DNA of 64,000 nt, taken from the NCBI GenBank assembly GCA_030407085.1, contig CM059583.1, forward strand, positions 20,248,001 through 20,312,000, given 5' to 3'. Made by a program: the position numbers and the translations under genes. Below, piece after piece: positions 30,392-42,557 of this stretch. Each line of letters opens with the position of its first letter. The stretch's first letter is position 1. The DNA is from Trichopria drosophilae. Lineage: Eukaryota; Arthropoda; Insecta; Hymenoptera; Diapriidae. Under the pieces are notes generated by a model. That model was not told the origin of the DNA and made no database searches. It saw only the letters and a program-made list of their open reading frames with translations.

Positions 30392-31049
30392 ATAAAAAAG
30401 TATTTAGGTTGTTCGTGTTAAATGTTCCGAGTTCTTTTTTGCTGGAACAGAGCAGAAACTGCCCACAGTTTATCTAAAAAAGGTATCTAAAAACAATCCG
30501 TGGTTTTGTTATATTTTATGTAGAAAACTGGCGAGTATTTAGACCAAATTTCTACCAAGGCTACTACTGTGCATTAAATGAATTATTGCAGTGAATTTTT
30601 ACATTCGGTGACATGGATCCATTTTTTGGGGATATATACTTGAAACTCTATGGAGAATGATATTAAATTTATGATATACATATATGACATTTTCTGTGTA
30701 CATTAAATATAAGGTCCGACATTAAAAGTCGTTTAATATCGGAATTGAAATGTGTTTCCAGCACATGTTCATTAAATTTAATGTGTTTCTTTTTAAAAGT
30801 GTAAGTGCGACAGAAAAGAAAAGAAGTGTATTCTTTTTGAACTTACATATCTCGAAAAGGACAAATTCAGAGCTAAGATAAAATTAAAAAAAAAAGTGTA
30901 AAAAATATTGATGTGAATGTTCCTATGGAAAGAGGAGGACCAAAATAAGTCCCCAAAATGCGTTGTTACAATCTTTATAAATATTATTGTTTAAAAAATA
31001 ATTGTTTAATGTAAAATAATTGTTTATTTTTTTGTTACAAGTACGGTGA
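30392..31049. other. Unassigned AT-rich spacer
   Basis: No gene or clear repeat ends seen. There are simple A-runs near 30885-30905. Confidence 0.4.
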
Positions 31050-31260
31050 TTGAATCAGCTTGAGATTTGTCACTCAGGGGTTTTCGAGGTTGCTGATTAC
31101 GAATTTGGCATCATATTTTGAAAGTTCAAAATGGCGGATCCAATATGGCTGGTAAAATTAAAAAAATTGATTAGACTCGCTTGAAATTGATAACTTGGGG
31201 GTTTTCGGGGTTAGCGATTACGAATCTGGAGTCAAATTTATAGAATTCAAAAGTCAATGC
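31050..31260 (+). repeat. Two dispersed YY1-like units (plus orientation)
   Basis: Two units of about 105 bp: GGGTTTTCGAGGTTGCTGAT followed by TTCAAAATGGCGGATCC and ATATGGC, then a second, more degenerate copy. Reverse-oriented units lie at about 31480-31562 and 32750-33075, so the set may be the two arms of one decayed piggyBac-like element split by a LINE. Confidence 0.7.
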
Positions 31261-31604
31261 AATGTGGCGGATGATTTTTTAGAAATTCATTAATTTGTCT
31301 TGAAAATTATTACTGATAATTTAAAAAAAAATTTTTTTAGAATGTTTTATTGAATTTCTGAATTGCTACTTTAAATTAAAAATAGAATAGAAGTGTTAAG
31401 GTTAGATTGAATGTACTAAAATGAAGTCATTACAAATTATACATGTGATAATACTTTATTTCGTATTAATATTAAATTTTTAAACTAACATCAAATTCGA
31501 AATTAGCTACCCCAAAAGCCTCAAGTAACAAAATTTAATCAATATTTTAAAAATTTCTAAATATCTCATCCATTTTCGAATATTTACTCCATTTTTGGAA
31601 CTAC

Positions 31605-32166
31605 CTTAAGTTCAGTAACCTCTCACAAAGATCTGGGTATTACATTCGAGTCGACTTTATCGTCACCAAGTTCTATTATAACACTGTATAAAGCTTTGGT
31701 CGTGTCAATTTTAAACTATGCCTCTCCTATTTGGTCACCTTACCTAGACTACGAACAGGCTAAATTGGAATCTGCCCACCATAAATTTCTCCGTTATTTG
31801 GCGTTTAAAAGTAACACTCCAATGAGTTATCTAGACCACAACTATGTACCAATTTCAACAACAAATAATTTGTACTCCCTACGACCTTGTAGAGAACTAA
31901 ATGACGCAAAATTTGCATATAATTTGGTATCACATAAATTGGATTCCCCAGAACTGAATGAATTAACAGTGCAAAGGAACCTAACCTACAACACCAGAAA
32001 CCCACATACCGTCACTGAATCAAGCTACTCCCAAAATTGGAGCTATTATGCGACAATACCTAGAGTGACCCGTGTTTACAATTCACTCCCCCGTATGGCA
32101 AGGCAAAGTGGAAACATCAACGAATTTGTAAACCACTGTAAATATATTTTGCGGTATGATAAATAG
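31605..32166 (+). pseudogene. LINE reverse-transcriptase C-terminal region
   Basis: Open frame: HKDLGITFESTLSS, an internal deletion, then LYKALVVSILNYASPIWSPY, HHKFLRYLAFKSNTPM, YNTRNPHTVTESSYSQN and RVYNSLPRM, to a stop at 32164-32166. These are the thumb/connection blocks of Jockey- or RTE-like LINEs. The polymerase core with YADD is missing, so it cannot act. The frame has few lesions, so insertion was fairly recent. Confidence 0.75.
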
Positions 32167-32170
32167 AATA

Positions 32171-32586
32171 CAGTACAACCTCTCTTGTTCGACATGATCG
32201 GTGCCAGACGCTCTCTCTCTGACCTCGCTAGTTTGACATTTTTTTAACCACACCCACTATGACGTCACGCAATCGTGATTGGCTCATTTGTTTTTACGAC
32301 AGCTAACCTTCTAACCTTCTGTTTTCCTAGCATTAATTTCCAGCCTCCTTGCCATACATATAGAAGTCAAGTAGAAGACTAAAACTTAACAACAACAAAT
32401 GCGGAGGTTATGTCGTTCGATTTGACGGGTGAGGTGCAATCGTCCGAGTCCGGCATGGGTGCGTTCGTGTTCGTCGCTAATATAATGGACGGGGCGGGAG
32501 AGGGAAGAAGTCTCCGTCCACTGTCGAACTAAGGAGGTCCGGCACTGTCGAACTAGGGAGGTTGTCGAACAAGAGAGGTTGTACTG
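32171..32586. mobile_element. pogo-like MITE, 416 bp, TA target
   Basis: Near-perfect inverted ends CAGTACAACCTCTCTTGTTC, flanked by TA. The CAGT terminus and TA target are pogo/Tigger-like. The interior is CpG-rich and includes CTATGACGTCACG (a CRE-like palindrome) at about 32258, also found in the MITE at 47558. Confidence 0.85.
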
Positions 32587-32758
32587 TAATAAGAACTAGC
32601 AGCTACCAAAATTTATGTTAATAGGAATGTGAGTTATTCTAAATTCTATGTTTTGTTGGGCTACAGTTCCATTATATTGTATATTTTGTTAAGGGTCTTT
32701 GACCCGTATAATATATAAATAAATAAATAAAATAAAAATAAATAAATAAATCTCATCC

Positions 32759-33080
32759 GCCATTTTAGATCCGCCATTTCGAATTCTAAATCTAACATCA
32801 AATTCAAAATCAGCGACCCCAAAAGCCCCAACTAACAAAATGTGGGTTATATTTAACAAATTTTCAAAGATTTCGTGTGCCATTTTGGATCCGCCATTTT
32901 GGATTCTAAAACTAATATCAAATTCAAAATCAGCGACCTCAAAAACCCCCGAATAATTTTAGGCTATTTCACAAAATTTTTAAATATTTCGTCAGCCATA
33001 TTGAATCCGCCATTTTGAATTTTGAAAAACTAACATTAGATTTGTAATCAGCGACTCCAGAAACCCTCGAGAAACGATTT
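32759..33080 (-). repeat. Three dispersed YY1-like units (minus orientation)
   Basis: Three units of about 110 bp, each with ATCCGCCATTTT, a CATCAAATTCAAAATCAGCG stretch and a CCCCAAAAGCCCC-type end. They are the reverse of the 31050-31260 units. Confidence 0.75.
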
Positions 33081-33128
33081 TCAAATTTATTTAACATTTA
33101 GATAACAAAAAACTGAAAAGGTACTGGT

Positions 33129-33722
33129 GGTTACGGAGTGGATTTTTTTTCTCCCTGCGGCAGCTCGAAAATATGTTGATTATAATTTAAAAGAATAAAT
33201 TTTATAAATAAAGAATCAATAGTATTTGAAATATTTTAGTCTAATAAAAGAATATTTTAAACATTATTTATAATATCTTTCATTTGCTTACCAAAATATA
33301 CAATTTACTGCGGTTACGGAGTGGAGTTTTTTATTTGTGTCGTTGACTCGTGTTGAACTGAAAATCTCATTTATACTGAATATTTTCTTTTTTTACAACC
33401 AAATTCGCACTGACCTTTAATCACACCGATATTATAAACATTGTTTACCTCTGCATTGCTTCTTGAACATGCTTGTTTACATTTACTACTTATATTTGCG
33501 ACCGGTTACGGAGTGGAGTTTTCAATCGTGCACAAAAGTAATTTAATTCTAAGAAATAGAAATTGATATATTTTGCCTTACCTCTTCCGGAATCGACTAA
33601 AATATAGAATAATTAAGAAATATTGCTAGCCAAATGATATTATTAGATTGCAGATTGAATGTAATATTTATTATTTGGATAAAATTTGCTCCATGCACGG
33701 TTACGGAGTGGAGTTTTTTCAC
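33129..33722 (+). repeat. 19-bp box repeated four times at about 190-bp spacing
   Basis: GGTTACGGAGTGGAGTTTT starts at 33312, 33504 and 33699, and a one-base variant (GGATTTT) at 33129. The spacings are 183, 192 and 195 bp. The spacers between boxes are AT-rich and look unrelated to one another by eye, so only the box is conserved. The box is not seen elsewhere in the window. Confidence 0.8.
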
Positions 33723-34073
33723 CATATAAACATGAATATTTCAAATAATATGAAATTTCTACTTTTTTCCTACTATGGTCTTGTTAAACATTGATAAATA
33801 CTATCATATGACCGTCATAATTTTTAATAATTTTAAATACTTTCAGAAAAAATGTCAAGAACGTGTCATTTGTCCTTTTTGGGAGAATAACCCATATATA
33901 CCTTTCTAAACATAGGATAACGAAGCTCATTTTTATCAACATTTTAATAAGTTTCAACTTCCAAGCCATTATCTCAAAAATGCCAACGGATAGAGAAAAT
34001 ATTGTTCGTATTTTTTTTTTGTAGACTTTTTTCATGACATTCGCGCTGAATGTAAATAGAAATGATAATTAAC
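33723..34073. other. Unassigned AT-rich spacer
   Basis: No gene or repeat structure that I can support. Confidence 0.4.
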
Positions 34074-34740
34074 TCACAATGGATAAGTGAGTCCGGAAAA
34101 AGGTAAACGTATATATAAGAAATCATAGTCCAGGAGTGTCCGAGCTAGTTTAAAAATGAAGATGAGATCATCCACACGTCTCGCTGATTTAAGAGATGGT
34201 ATCTTGAAACTGGAATCAGTTGCTGAATTACATGATCGTTGCATCTCATTGGATGTCCTAACTTGGAAGCAAGATAAGGAAGAAATGTAATAGCGCTCAA
34301 ACAATTGAAGCATAAGTAAGAATTGGCCTTACAAGCGCCATGTATATGTAACGTAATCCATCAGGGGCTTTAAAGTTGAATGTAAAGCGTCTAACATAAC
34401 CAAGAGATTTTACTGCTTTATTTATTATAAAGTTAATGCTATTACTGAATAATAATTGTTACAAAAAAAATGACGCTCAGATCATGCAAGTCAATGTCCT
34501 TTTTAAACAAGTATTCACATAAAAACAGAAATCAAATATGATGGGCTCTGATCTCGACAAGGAAATAATGCTGCATTTATCCACATTCAACTTCATACCA
34601 TACTTTTTAAACCATTCATTAATATATTTAAAATCCACTTGAAGCTGCAAACAATCTAAAACAACTTTAAAGATTTCTGAATCATCAGCAAAAATCAAAG
34701 AAGTTGAAAACTGTATTTGTGATGCCGATGAATATTAACA
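34074..34740 (-). pseudogene. LINE reverse-transcriptase fragment, minus strand
   Basis: Two separate frames remain. 34698-34477 reads FADDSEIFKVV, DCLQLQVDFKYINEWFKKYG and MKLNVDKCSIISLSR, which is the YADD region (here FADD) and what follows it in Jockey-like LINEs. 34313-34074 has SARRVDDLIFIFKLARTL, as in the intron 2 LINE. Intervening sequence is shifted and decayed. Same family as 14255-14676. Confidence 0.7.
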
Positions 34741-35964
34741 ACAGGGACCCAAGTGAGAGCCTTGTGGAACATCTGATGTTACATTAATAGTTTTAAAAAT
34801 AAATTTAGTATATCGAAACTTGTTTAATTATAATTTGAGTTTCATGATAAGAATCATTACCCGATGAGACTGGTATCCATTTTTGAATGCTCAATCCACT
34901 AATTTAGATCCATGATTAGCAAATGATCTGTTTACTACATAGTTATAATAAATGCAAATTCTAGGTACAGATTCTGGATTAGTTTAACTTATTTTCACTA
35001 TAAGAACACGTGGAATACAAACAGAATTTGAGCTTAGGAATTTCAATAAAAATGTCCAACGACTCAAAGTACCGACCAGAATGATTAAATCTCATATATA
35101 TTTCTCTCCGTACGTATGACAGCTGCACATATACTTATCGAAACTATACATATAATTGTATCCACTAATATAAGTTGGTCAAAATGAAAAGATACCGTTT
35201 GTTTAAATTGTACGCGTAGTGCACGTAAAGCGAAAAAGTCCACTTGATCCACTTACTGTACACTTCCTTATTTGTTCCGCTAGAGAATGTAAGTCCAAGT
35301 GAAGTATATGAAGTGTACACGAATTTAACAGTAACTGTAAATTTTGTTATAGTGTGAATTCGTATGTACATACATTATTGCATTCTAGTTGATTCCACTA
35401 ACTTAACATATTATGTAAAACAAACTTTAAAATTGTTCGTGAATTAACATATTACAAAAATTCCTCCAACCTCCCATGTCTATTCTGATATTTATATAGC
35501 TTTATATTGTTTAATATATACAATTTCTGTATGTCCCTTTCCCCCTGTATTTTTCGTTATATACGACAATGAAGTTAGATTATTTAATTTTAAATTACCC
35601 ACAAATACCATACGGAATCGGACTTTTCTATTTAGATGATATGACAATCTACATAAGCTTTCAAATAGTTTTCAACAATTCTGAATCAATTTTTCTTTTT
35701 TTGAGTATGCAACAGTTTTGATTATTGGCAAAATTTGAATTCTAAAACCGTATTAACGATAATGTTTGAAAGTATGCCAAAAATTACTATGCAAATCATC
35801 TTAAGCGTTCACGAAGCTTGCTCAAAATGCACAATACGCTTCATTTAGATTTTAGAATTTCCGAAACCACTTCCGGAACATATTGGAGACACTTTTTGTA
35901 TTCCGTTTAGTATATTATGTGATACGGGTACACTGTTTGAATATTTAAGATTAGTAAATCTTAC
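34741..35964. other. Unassigned AT-rich spacer
   Basis: About 1.2 kb without a recognisable gene. The start may be the upstream remainder of the neighbouring LINE. Short minus frame 35165-35371 has no known domain. Confidence 0.4.
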
Positions 35965-35968
35965 TTAA

Positions 35969-37488
35969 CCCTTTGCGGGGCAGACGCCACTATAGTGGCG
36001 CCCTAATTGTCTTCAGTTTTTTTTGTGCAGTATGATCTTTTTAGGCTCTAAATCGTTCATTTTTTTTAATGGGACACTGGATGTTTGCCGAACAAGTTTC
36101 TCGGTCCAAAATTTCAAGTAGCACTATATATAATTAGTTATAAACAATTAATAACGAAAAAATGTAGAATTTTTAAAATTAATTCGGCTGTGAGCTCATT
36201 TTACACACAAATTAACTGATGTTTGGTACAGAGGGGTTCTCTAGGTCGCTGATTACGAATCCAGTCTCAGATTTTAAAAATTCAAAATGGCGGATCCAAT
36301 ATGGCGACCTGACGATACAAAAATTTACAAAATTCAATGATTCCGTCTTTCATTATTTGTATGGGTTTTTTTGGGGGTCGCTGATTACGAATCCAGTCTC
36401 AGATTTTGAAAATTCAAAATGGCGGATCAAATATGGGGAGGGTAGTAAAAATTTCCCAAGTTTTAAACATTTTTTTTTGTATTCCCAGGAAAAATGAAAT
36501 TTATCCATTCTCTTTTCCTGGAAACACCTTATATTTTGCCGGATATAAGTATGTATAATCGTATATTATTATATAATCATATCTGAAATTGTATATAATG
36601 AAATCCTATTTTCCCGGGTTCCCTTTTGGCCACATATCGAATTGAATCATGAACCCTCAATAATACTGAAAATGGGAGAAAATGAGCAATATATGATTAT
36701 ATCTGAATCGTATATGTTTATGTCAGGATCATATACGGTTCAGATATGACAATATAAAATTGAGATATAATTGTATATTATGATATAAAAATATATATGA
36801 ATTTTACCCTGATACAATGATATTAATATATTAGATTAGGATTATATTATACAAGGATATAAATATATATATATACATATAATATGTTGATGCATTGATA
36901 CATAGATATACAATTATGAACATATATATGCACATATGAAACTATACGAGAACTATGTACAATTATATATATTTATATGCAATTGAATTTGAATAAATAA
37001 AAAATGAAAAAATAAAAAAAAATAACAAAAATTAGAATAAAAAAAAATAAAAAATAAAAAAATAAAAAAAAAATGGAACTAGTACCTTCCCACGTCCACG
37101 TCGTTAGTTCCGGGTCATGCTGAGAGGGTGAATCTGATGCACTAGTAAACACTTTGTGACGCTGAAATCATAATTAGCGACTTTTAACATCCTTATAAAA
37201 AATTAGCATTTATCTACTAATTATCAAATAGTTTGTCGGCCACGTTGAATCCGATATTTTGAATTTTCAAATTCTGAGTTCAGATTCGTAATCAGCGAGC
37301 CCGAAAACCACCGAGGGACGGCTTTCATGCGATTCGAATGTTTTTTTAGATTTTCGTCCGCCATGTAGGACCTGCCATTTTGAATTTTCAAATTCTGAGT
37401 TCAGATTCGTAATCAGCGACCTCGAAAACAATAAGAATGACTGATATTGAAATAATCGGTTCAGTGAAATAATGTGCCCCTGAAAGGG
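35969..37488. mobile_element. piggyBac-like element with inverted YY1-like arms
   Basis: Flanked by TTAA (35965-35968 and 37489-37492). The ends are CCCTTTGCGGGGCAG and, reversed, CCCTTTCAGGGGCAC. Two plus-oriented units (36225-36440) and two minus-oriented units (37230-37430) of the dispersed YY1-like repeat form subterminal arms. The middle, 36540-37080, is a degenerate AT-rich repeat plus an A-rich run. No transposase is present. Confidence 0.8.
36540..37075. repeat. Degenerate ATATCTGAA/TATATAAT repeat and A-rich run
   Basis: Many imperfect words such as ATATGATTATATCTGAA and GTATATAATG, then (AAAAATA)n at 37000-37070. It fills the middle of the piggyBac-like element at 35969-37488. Low-complexity, no coding. 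Confidence 0.6.
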
Positions 37489-37492
37489 TTAA

Positions 37493-38742
37493 CCCATTAA
37501 CGCCCAACGGCCACTTCTTCTTGCGTCAATTTCAGTCCAGTACTTCGTATCAAAATCAAAGTTAACAAAAATTGAGAGGTACATATCCTATTATTTTCGA
37601 GGTCGCTTTTCAAGATTCCGAGGTCAAAATTGAGTTTCGGTCATTAGGAATTCCAATATGGCGCCGAATTAGAAAAAAATGTCAAAAAATTGGGAAATAT
37701 TTATTCTTACCAATTTTTTTCGAGCCCTTAGAATATTGGGATTCTATTGAAACTCTGAATAAAGGTGAATAAAATATTTCAATTTTAAGGAAAAATTTTA
37801 CTTTTATACACTTCATCATTCTAACGACCTCAAAATGACCGCAACAATGAAAATTTCTTTGAAATTTTCTGGACGTTCTAACTCAAAACTACGAGCTTTA
37901 TTTACAAAATGATAACAATGAAAAGTTCTTAGAATTTACCAGAAATATCGCGGAATTTTTTAAATTTTTTTTTATGACATTTGGGGATTCTTTTTTTAAG
38001 TTCGTTTCCAAATTGTAATTTGTTAACGAAAAATTATGAAAATAATTTACTGTATTCTCTAATGAATTCTGAGAATTTTTTGTTGTTTAAAATTTTGTCC
38101 AAATGTTGACAGTTTTCGAAAAAAAAAATCCTAAGCTATAACATTTAAAATTCATTTTCTCAAAAACGGTCAATGTTCGGAAAACATGCAAAGGAGAACA
38201 AACTCTCAGAATTCATGAGAGAATACACTAAATTTATTTCAGAATTTTTCGAAAATAAATTACAATTTTAAAAAAATTAAAAAAAAAAATTCATTACAAA
38301 AATCTAAAAAAATTTCGTGATATTTCTAGATGAATTCTGAGAACTTTTCACCATTTTCACAACTTTCTTACCATTGTATTAAAAAAGATCGTTGTTTTTG
38401 AGTTAGAACGTCCAGAAAATTTCAAAGAAATTTCCATTGTTGCGGCCATTTTGAGGTCGTTAGAATGATTAAAAAATGTTTCCTTAAAATTGAAGTATTT
38501 TATTCATCTTTATTCAGAGTTTCAATATTCTAAGGGCTCGAAAAAAATTGGTAAGAATAAATATTTCCCAATTTTTTTGACATTTTTTTCAAATTCGACG
38601 CCATATTGGAATTCGTAATGGTCGAAAGTCAACCTCGAAAACAGTGGGATATGTATCTCTTAATTTTTGTTAACTTCCATTTTGATACAAAATACTCGAG
38701 TGAAATAGTAGGAAGAAAAAGTGTCCTTTGGTCGTTAATGGG
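37493..38742. mobile_element. piggyBac-like foldback element abutting the previous one
   Basis: The ends are CCCATTAACGCCCAACGG and, reversed, CCCATTAACGACCAAAGG; TTAA flanks at 37489-37492 and 38743-38746. The left TTAA is shared with the neighbouring element. The arms are long inverted copies (about 37590-37900 against 38400-38640, sharing ATATTTATTCTTACCAATTT). No gene is present. Confidence 0.8.
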
Positions 38743-38746
38743 TTAA

Positions 38747-39527
38747 TAGAGATAACATCGATATTTGTCCCGTCAGACATCAGTATCACCACACGCTAGA
38801 TTCTTGTACGGTTTAGTTTTTATATGAAGGGTTAAATTAGTGTAAAATTGTGAAATTTTCAAAATATTTTGTTCGCTTAAAAGATATTTTAGGGCCTTCA
38901 AAATAATATACCGAAAGATAGAATCATAAAAAATGGTATAAATGTCCCAATTTTTCATTTGACGGCGACACCTGTCAGGTACTCTCGAAACCACTTTTTT
39001 TTTAAATGGGCAGTTACACAACTCGATCAAATCAATCTGAAATTTCGCCAGCATATTTAAAATACCCTATAATATATAAAAAAAAATACTACGGTACCTA
39101 TATATCAAAACTACAAATTTTTTGCTCGTTCCAGATAAAAAATAAAGGAGGCTAGAGGCCCATGGACCTTCTTAAAAAAGACATCTTTGGAAAATTGATG
39201 TAGAGCCGCCATTTTGTGACGAAATTAGTTGAAAAAATGTTGTACGTAATTACGAGTATTGCAAAAACCTTTCAGCACAAAAAATCTCGAAAATAATGTG
39301 TATTTTTGATGCGTTATAGTGGTTTATACCCTTAGTCGAGTTATTTTAACATGACGCTATTAATATGACACTTTACTAGTCGCCCGGTTAAGTTCGCGTC
39401 AGTATTAACCGCTGAAAAAATTTGGACCCCCAATTTTTATTCTTAAGACGTATTCCTACGTAATTTTGGGCGCTGATTACGCATATCGCTTTCGGAACTG
39501 CACCCGAAAATTTGAATAAAACTGGTA
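38747..39527. other. Unassigned spacer
   Basis: No gene seen. It contains a GGAGGCTAGAGGCCC at 39148, resembling the end of the 13807-19140 element, and one degenerate GCTGATTACGCATATC repeat fragment at about 39470. Confidence 0.4.
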
Positions 39528-39816
39528 CAGTAGTCCCTCTCCTAATTCACGCGGTTGGTTTTTAGAAAATGATGGCCCCTCTCCTAATTCACGTTACTTC
39601 CGTAACCCCACCAAGGCATGTATTTTCTCCTCCACCGCTCCAAGTTTGCCTTCGCGCATGCGCGCGCCCTGCGTTTTGTTTGTTTCCCTCTCAAGCGTGA
39701 AGGATCTTGGAGTGGGGAGAGGGACGGAGGAGAAATTGTGAATTTTGCCGGGTAATATTCATGAATTTGGCAAGGGAGTGAATTAGGACGAAATGAATTA
39801 GGACAGGGACTACTGT
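39528..39816. mobile_element. pogo-like MITE, 289 bp, TA target
   Basis: The ends are CAGTAGTCCCTCTCCTAATT and, reversed, CAGTAGTCCCTGTCCTAATT, flanked by TA. The interior is GC-rich with CGCGCATGCGCGCG at about 39654. Confidence 0.85.
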
Positions 39817-39818
39817 AA

Positions 39819-41500
39819 ATACAAATTAGAGATGGAACAAAAGAATAAAAACAGTGACATTCAGGAAAATGGTGTTGAGAAAAAATTTTGTGGTGAATAG
39901 GATAAACGGAAATGGAGACTTATGCAAAATAAGCAAGATGTATTAGATTATACGATTTTATTGACGGTATAGTAATGAATACAATTAAAATCACTTATCA
40001 ACGCGGTGTGACACGACAGGAATTCCGACAAATGGTATATGCCGTAATAAGGGAAGAAGCACGGACAATCGGATATATTATATATATATTTATATAACTC
40101 ACGGCAACTTTTCGGCAGCTGTGATAATCGCGTATTATCTCTCTCCTCGCGTTCACACTCTTACACCTCAACTTATTACAACGTATATTCGTAAGTGCCG
40201 CGGTTCGTCGACAAAGTAAATTGTAAACATATAAAACATTACGCCGTAAAAAACGAAAAAATACACGAGATAAAAACGGAAATGTTGCTAAAAATGGCCC
40301 GTATTAAACGGCAGTGAGAAGTACACCCGACGAAGATAGCTTCCGAAAAAGCGAGACATATTATTTATTTCTTCCATAAATACTAATTTATCGCTTATCA
40401 CATTTCCGCGAAAATAATAAATTAGTTCGATCGTCATTAATCGGCGACGTCTCGGATAGACCTTAACCTAGAAATATCACTAATTTTTATAATAATAGAA
40501 CTATAAGAAATCAGTATTATCCGTAACTAATTATAAATGTAATTTTACTAAGATTATTAATAATAATGATGCTATTAGTAATAATTATACTACAAAAAAT
40601 ACTAATAATAAAAATCAAGAATTAAAAATACTTGTCGCTGGCAATTTTCGCTTCATAAGTCGTTTCGTCGGTTATGGACGAACGATCCAATTGAGTAACA
40701 GTCGGGTATCCGTCGACGGCCCGATTCGCATCCGCGGATAAAACGCCGTCGTTACAAATGTAAGAAATCTACAATATCGATTGATTTTATGACGTCGTAA
40801 AACACTCCATTATTCTGTATTAAACAGTTTTAAAAAATACCGGTCCTGCTTATTTCTTGTCACCCAATACACAAGGAAAACATGTAGAGTAGACGAAGAA
40901 AAACTGAAATGTGTACAGTTTTCAAAAGGTTTGAAAAGGCAGTCTTGAATTTTGTCATTGGGACAAAAATGGCAGTCGAAAAAATAGCAAAATTTTTCAT
41001 CAAGAAATTTAGGTATAAAAGCTACCTCGAAAATGGTTAAAAACACGAGGGAACCGTCGACGGTAGGTTTGAAAAAAAGTCTTTGACTCCGTAACGACAA
41101 CGAATCGCTTGCATCTCAATAAAAACGAAAGTGGCGCCGTCCGTGGCGCCACTAGTACTATCAATGGCACAACGGCGTTATCTATGACGAAAATAGACAT
41201 TAATTGCATTACCGCGAGGCAAAGGGTGTATACGAAATAAATTGATAAGAAACGTAATTTTCATTTTCGTCGTAGATGTCGTTACTTCCGTTGTTACCGA
41301 AATTTCCATCGAAATATTTAACATTAGTCTTTGAGGGCGAGTTCTCAAAGTACCGACCGGAAATTTCGACATCACCTTGGATATTGGAATTGCTAGCCAG
41401 TAGAAAGGAAACGCGGCATAAGTCTACGGAGCTCTGGGACTTGGGGACATACACCGATTCGGAGATTCTCGTCCTCCACTCGCAACTTACAAGAATATAA
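39819..41500. other. Spacer downstream of neurotactin, no gene called
   Basis: AT-rich to 40600, then more mixed. Short frames at 40810-41100 (minus) and 41209-41454 (minus) have no start context or domain that I recognise. GTGGCGCCGTCCGTGGCGCC at 41131 is a compact imperfect palindrome. Part of this may be distal neurotactin 3' UTR. Confidence 0.4.
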
Positions 41501-41810
41501 TACCATAATATAATTGTGGACTATCGATATTCATCGCACTTCATCATTTTCTAAGCTACGCTTGTTATCGCTACGTCCTCACATCTTTACCTTCCAGCCG
41601 CTTTATCGTCTCCCTCGCAATATATTACAATTTGATTCACATTTATACACATACATAATATTTCGTCGTGCCCCCTTGTTCTGCCTTACACTGGCTCACG
41701 AGAGTTTCTATCTCTGTTTTCTCTCTCGTGCCATTTTAAAAACTGAATCGGTGAAGAATGTCACGTGAGCGCGTCTTCGATCTCTCGATTTCGAAAACGG
41801 CAACACTTCG

Positions 41811-41816
41811 TTTATT
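41811..41816 (-). terminator. Candidate polyadenylation signal of neurotactin
   Basis: TTTATT here is AATAAA on the coding strand, about 350 bp past the stop codon. Other candidates further downstream cannot be excluded. Confidence 0.3.
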
Positions 41817-42166
41817 CTACTTAAGTAGACGAGACGGACTCGGTTCGTCCGGTGCAAAATCACGAAAATTTCGAAAAACAAACATTCGAAAAGTGACCCG
41901 AACCGATCGAGAGTCGTCGCGATTGTACGTGGAGCAATTGACGTAAGGATCGTCATGTCGGAACGAAAAGAGCCGAGGTTAATCGATGGCGATCGATTTC
42001 TTCGCTTCGCGAGGACACCAGCCGGTCGCGTCATCGTCATAACATCGGGTAAATTCGGGAAATGCCGACGCGACCTTAATTAAATTTTTTTTTTCCTAAT
42101 CAAATTTCTCCACTCTGCGAAACATTTCCTTTTTCAAACTCTTACTTAACAGACGCTAGATGGCGT

Positions 42167-42557
42167 TTAATCGACCCTTCCGTAAAGGGGAACGATGTTG
42201 TCCTTGATCCAGTAGTCGCAGCTGGGGTAACCGAGCGACGGTAAGACATCTTGGTCCACTACCAAGACTCGTTTTCCCTGTTCAGGATCGAAGTCCTTAA
42301 CCGCACCTTGCCAAACGAAGTGGTTGAAGAGTTGCTGCATCGCCTGGATGTGTCTCTTCTGTTCTGCTGTTTTGTTCGGGAAGAAGCCGAGGATAGCTGC
42401 TGCGTCGGCATCCTGGTCAGCGAGTCCGTTGATCCTTGGGAACGTCGAAACGTAGAATGGTATGTTGCTCCTCATGCGGGCGACGGTCATTTGCGGGCAA
42501 ACCACTCGAATATCGGAGATCATGGAAGCCAAACCTTTCAGGGTCTTGTTGTAGTGT
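42167..42557 (-). CDS. Nrt: Neurotactin, last exon
   Basis: Begins after CTCCACAG, completing a split Glu codon, and runs 130 codons to TAA: EHYNKTLKGLASMISDIRVV, then MQQLFNHFVWQGAV and the conserved C-terminal CDYWIKDNIVPLYGRVD. It covers the C-terminal part of the esterase-like fold, where true esterases carry the catalytic His. The stop at 42167 overlaps a CTCF-like CGCTAGATGGCGT (42154-42166). Confidence 0.9.

Larger units (their letters stand above)
31572..32749 (+). mobile_element. 5'-truncated LINE with target-site duplication
   Basis: Flanked by ATCTCATCC at 31563-31571 and 32750-32758, and ends in an (ATAA)n tail at 32713-32749. These are the features of target-primed reverse transcription. 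It encodes the last part of the reverse transcriptase (31605-32166) and was itself hit by a 416-bp MITE in the 3' UTR. Confidence 0.8.

Noticed and set aside
40810..41454. Minus-strand frames downstream of neurotactin as a small gene
   Set aside because: They start on non-ATG or weak ATG codons, overlap in different frames, and show no family; could be 3' UTR.
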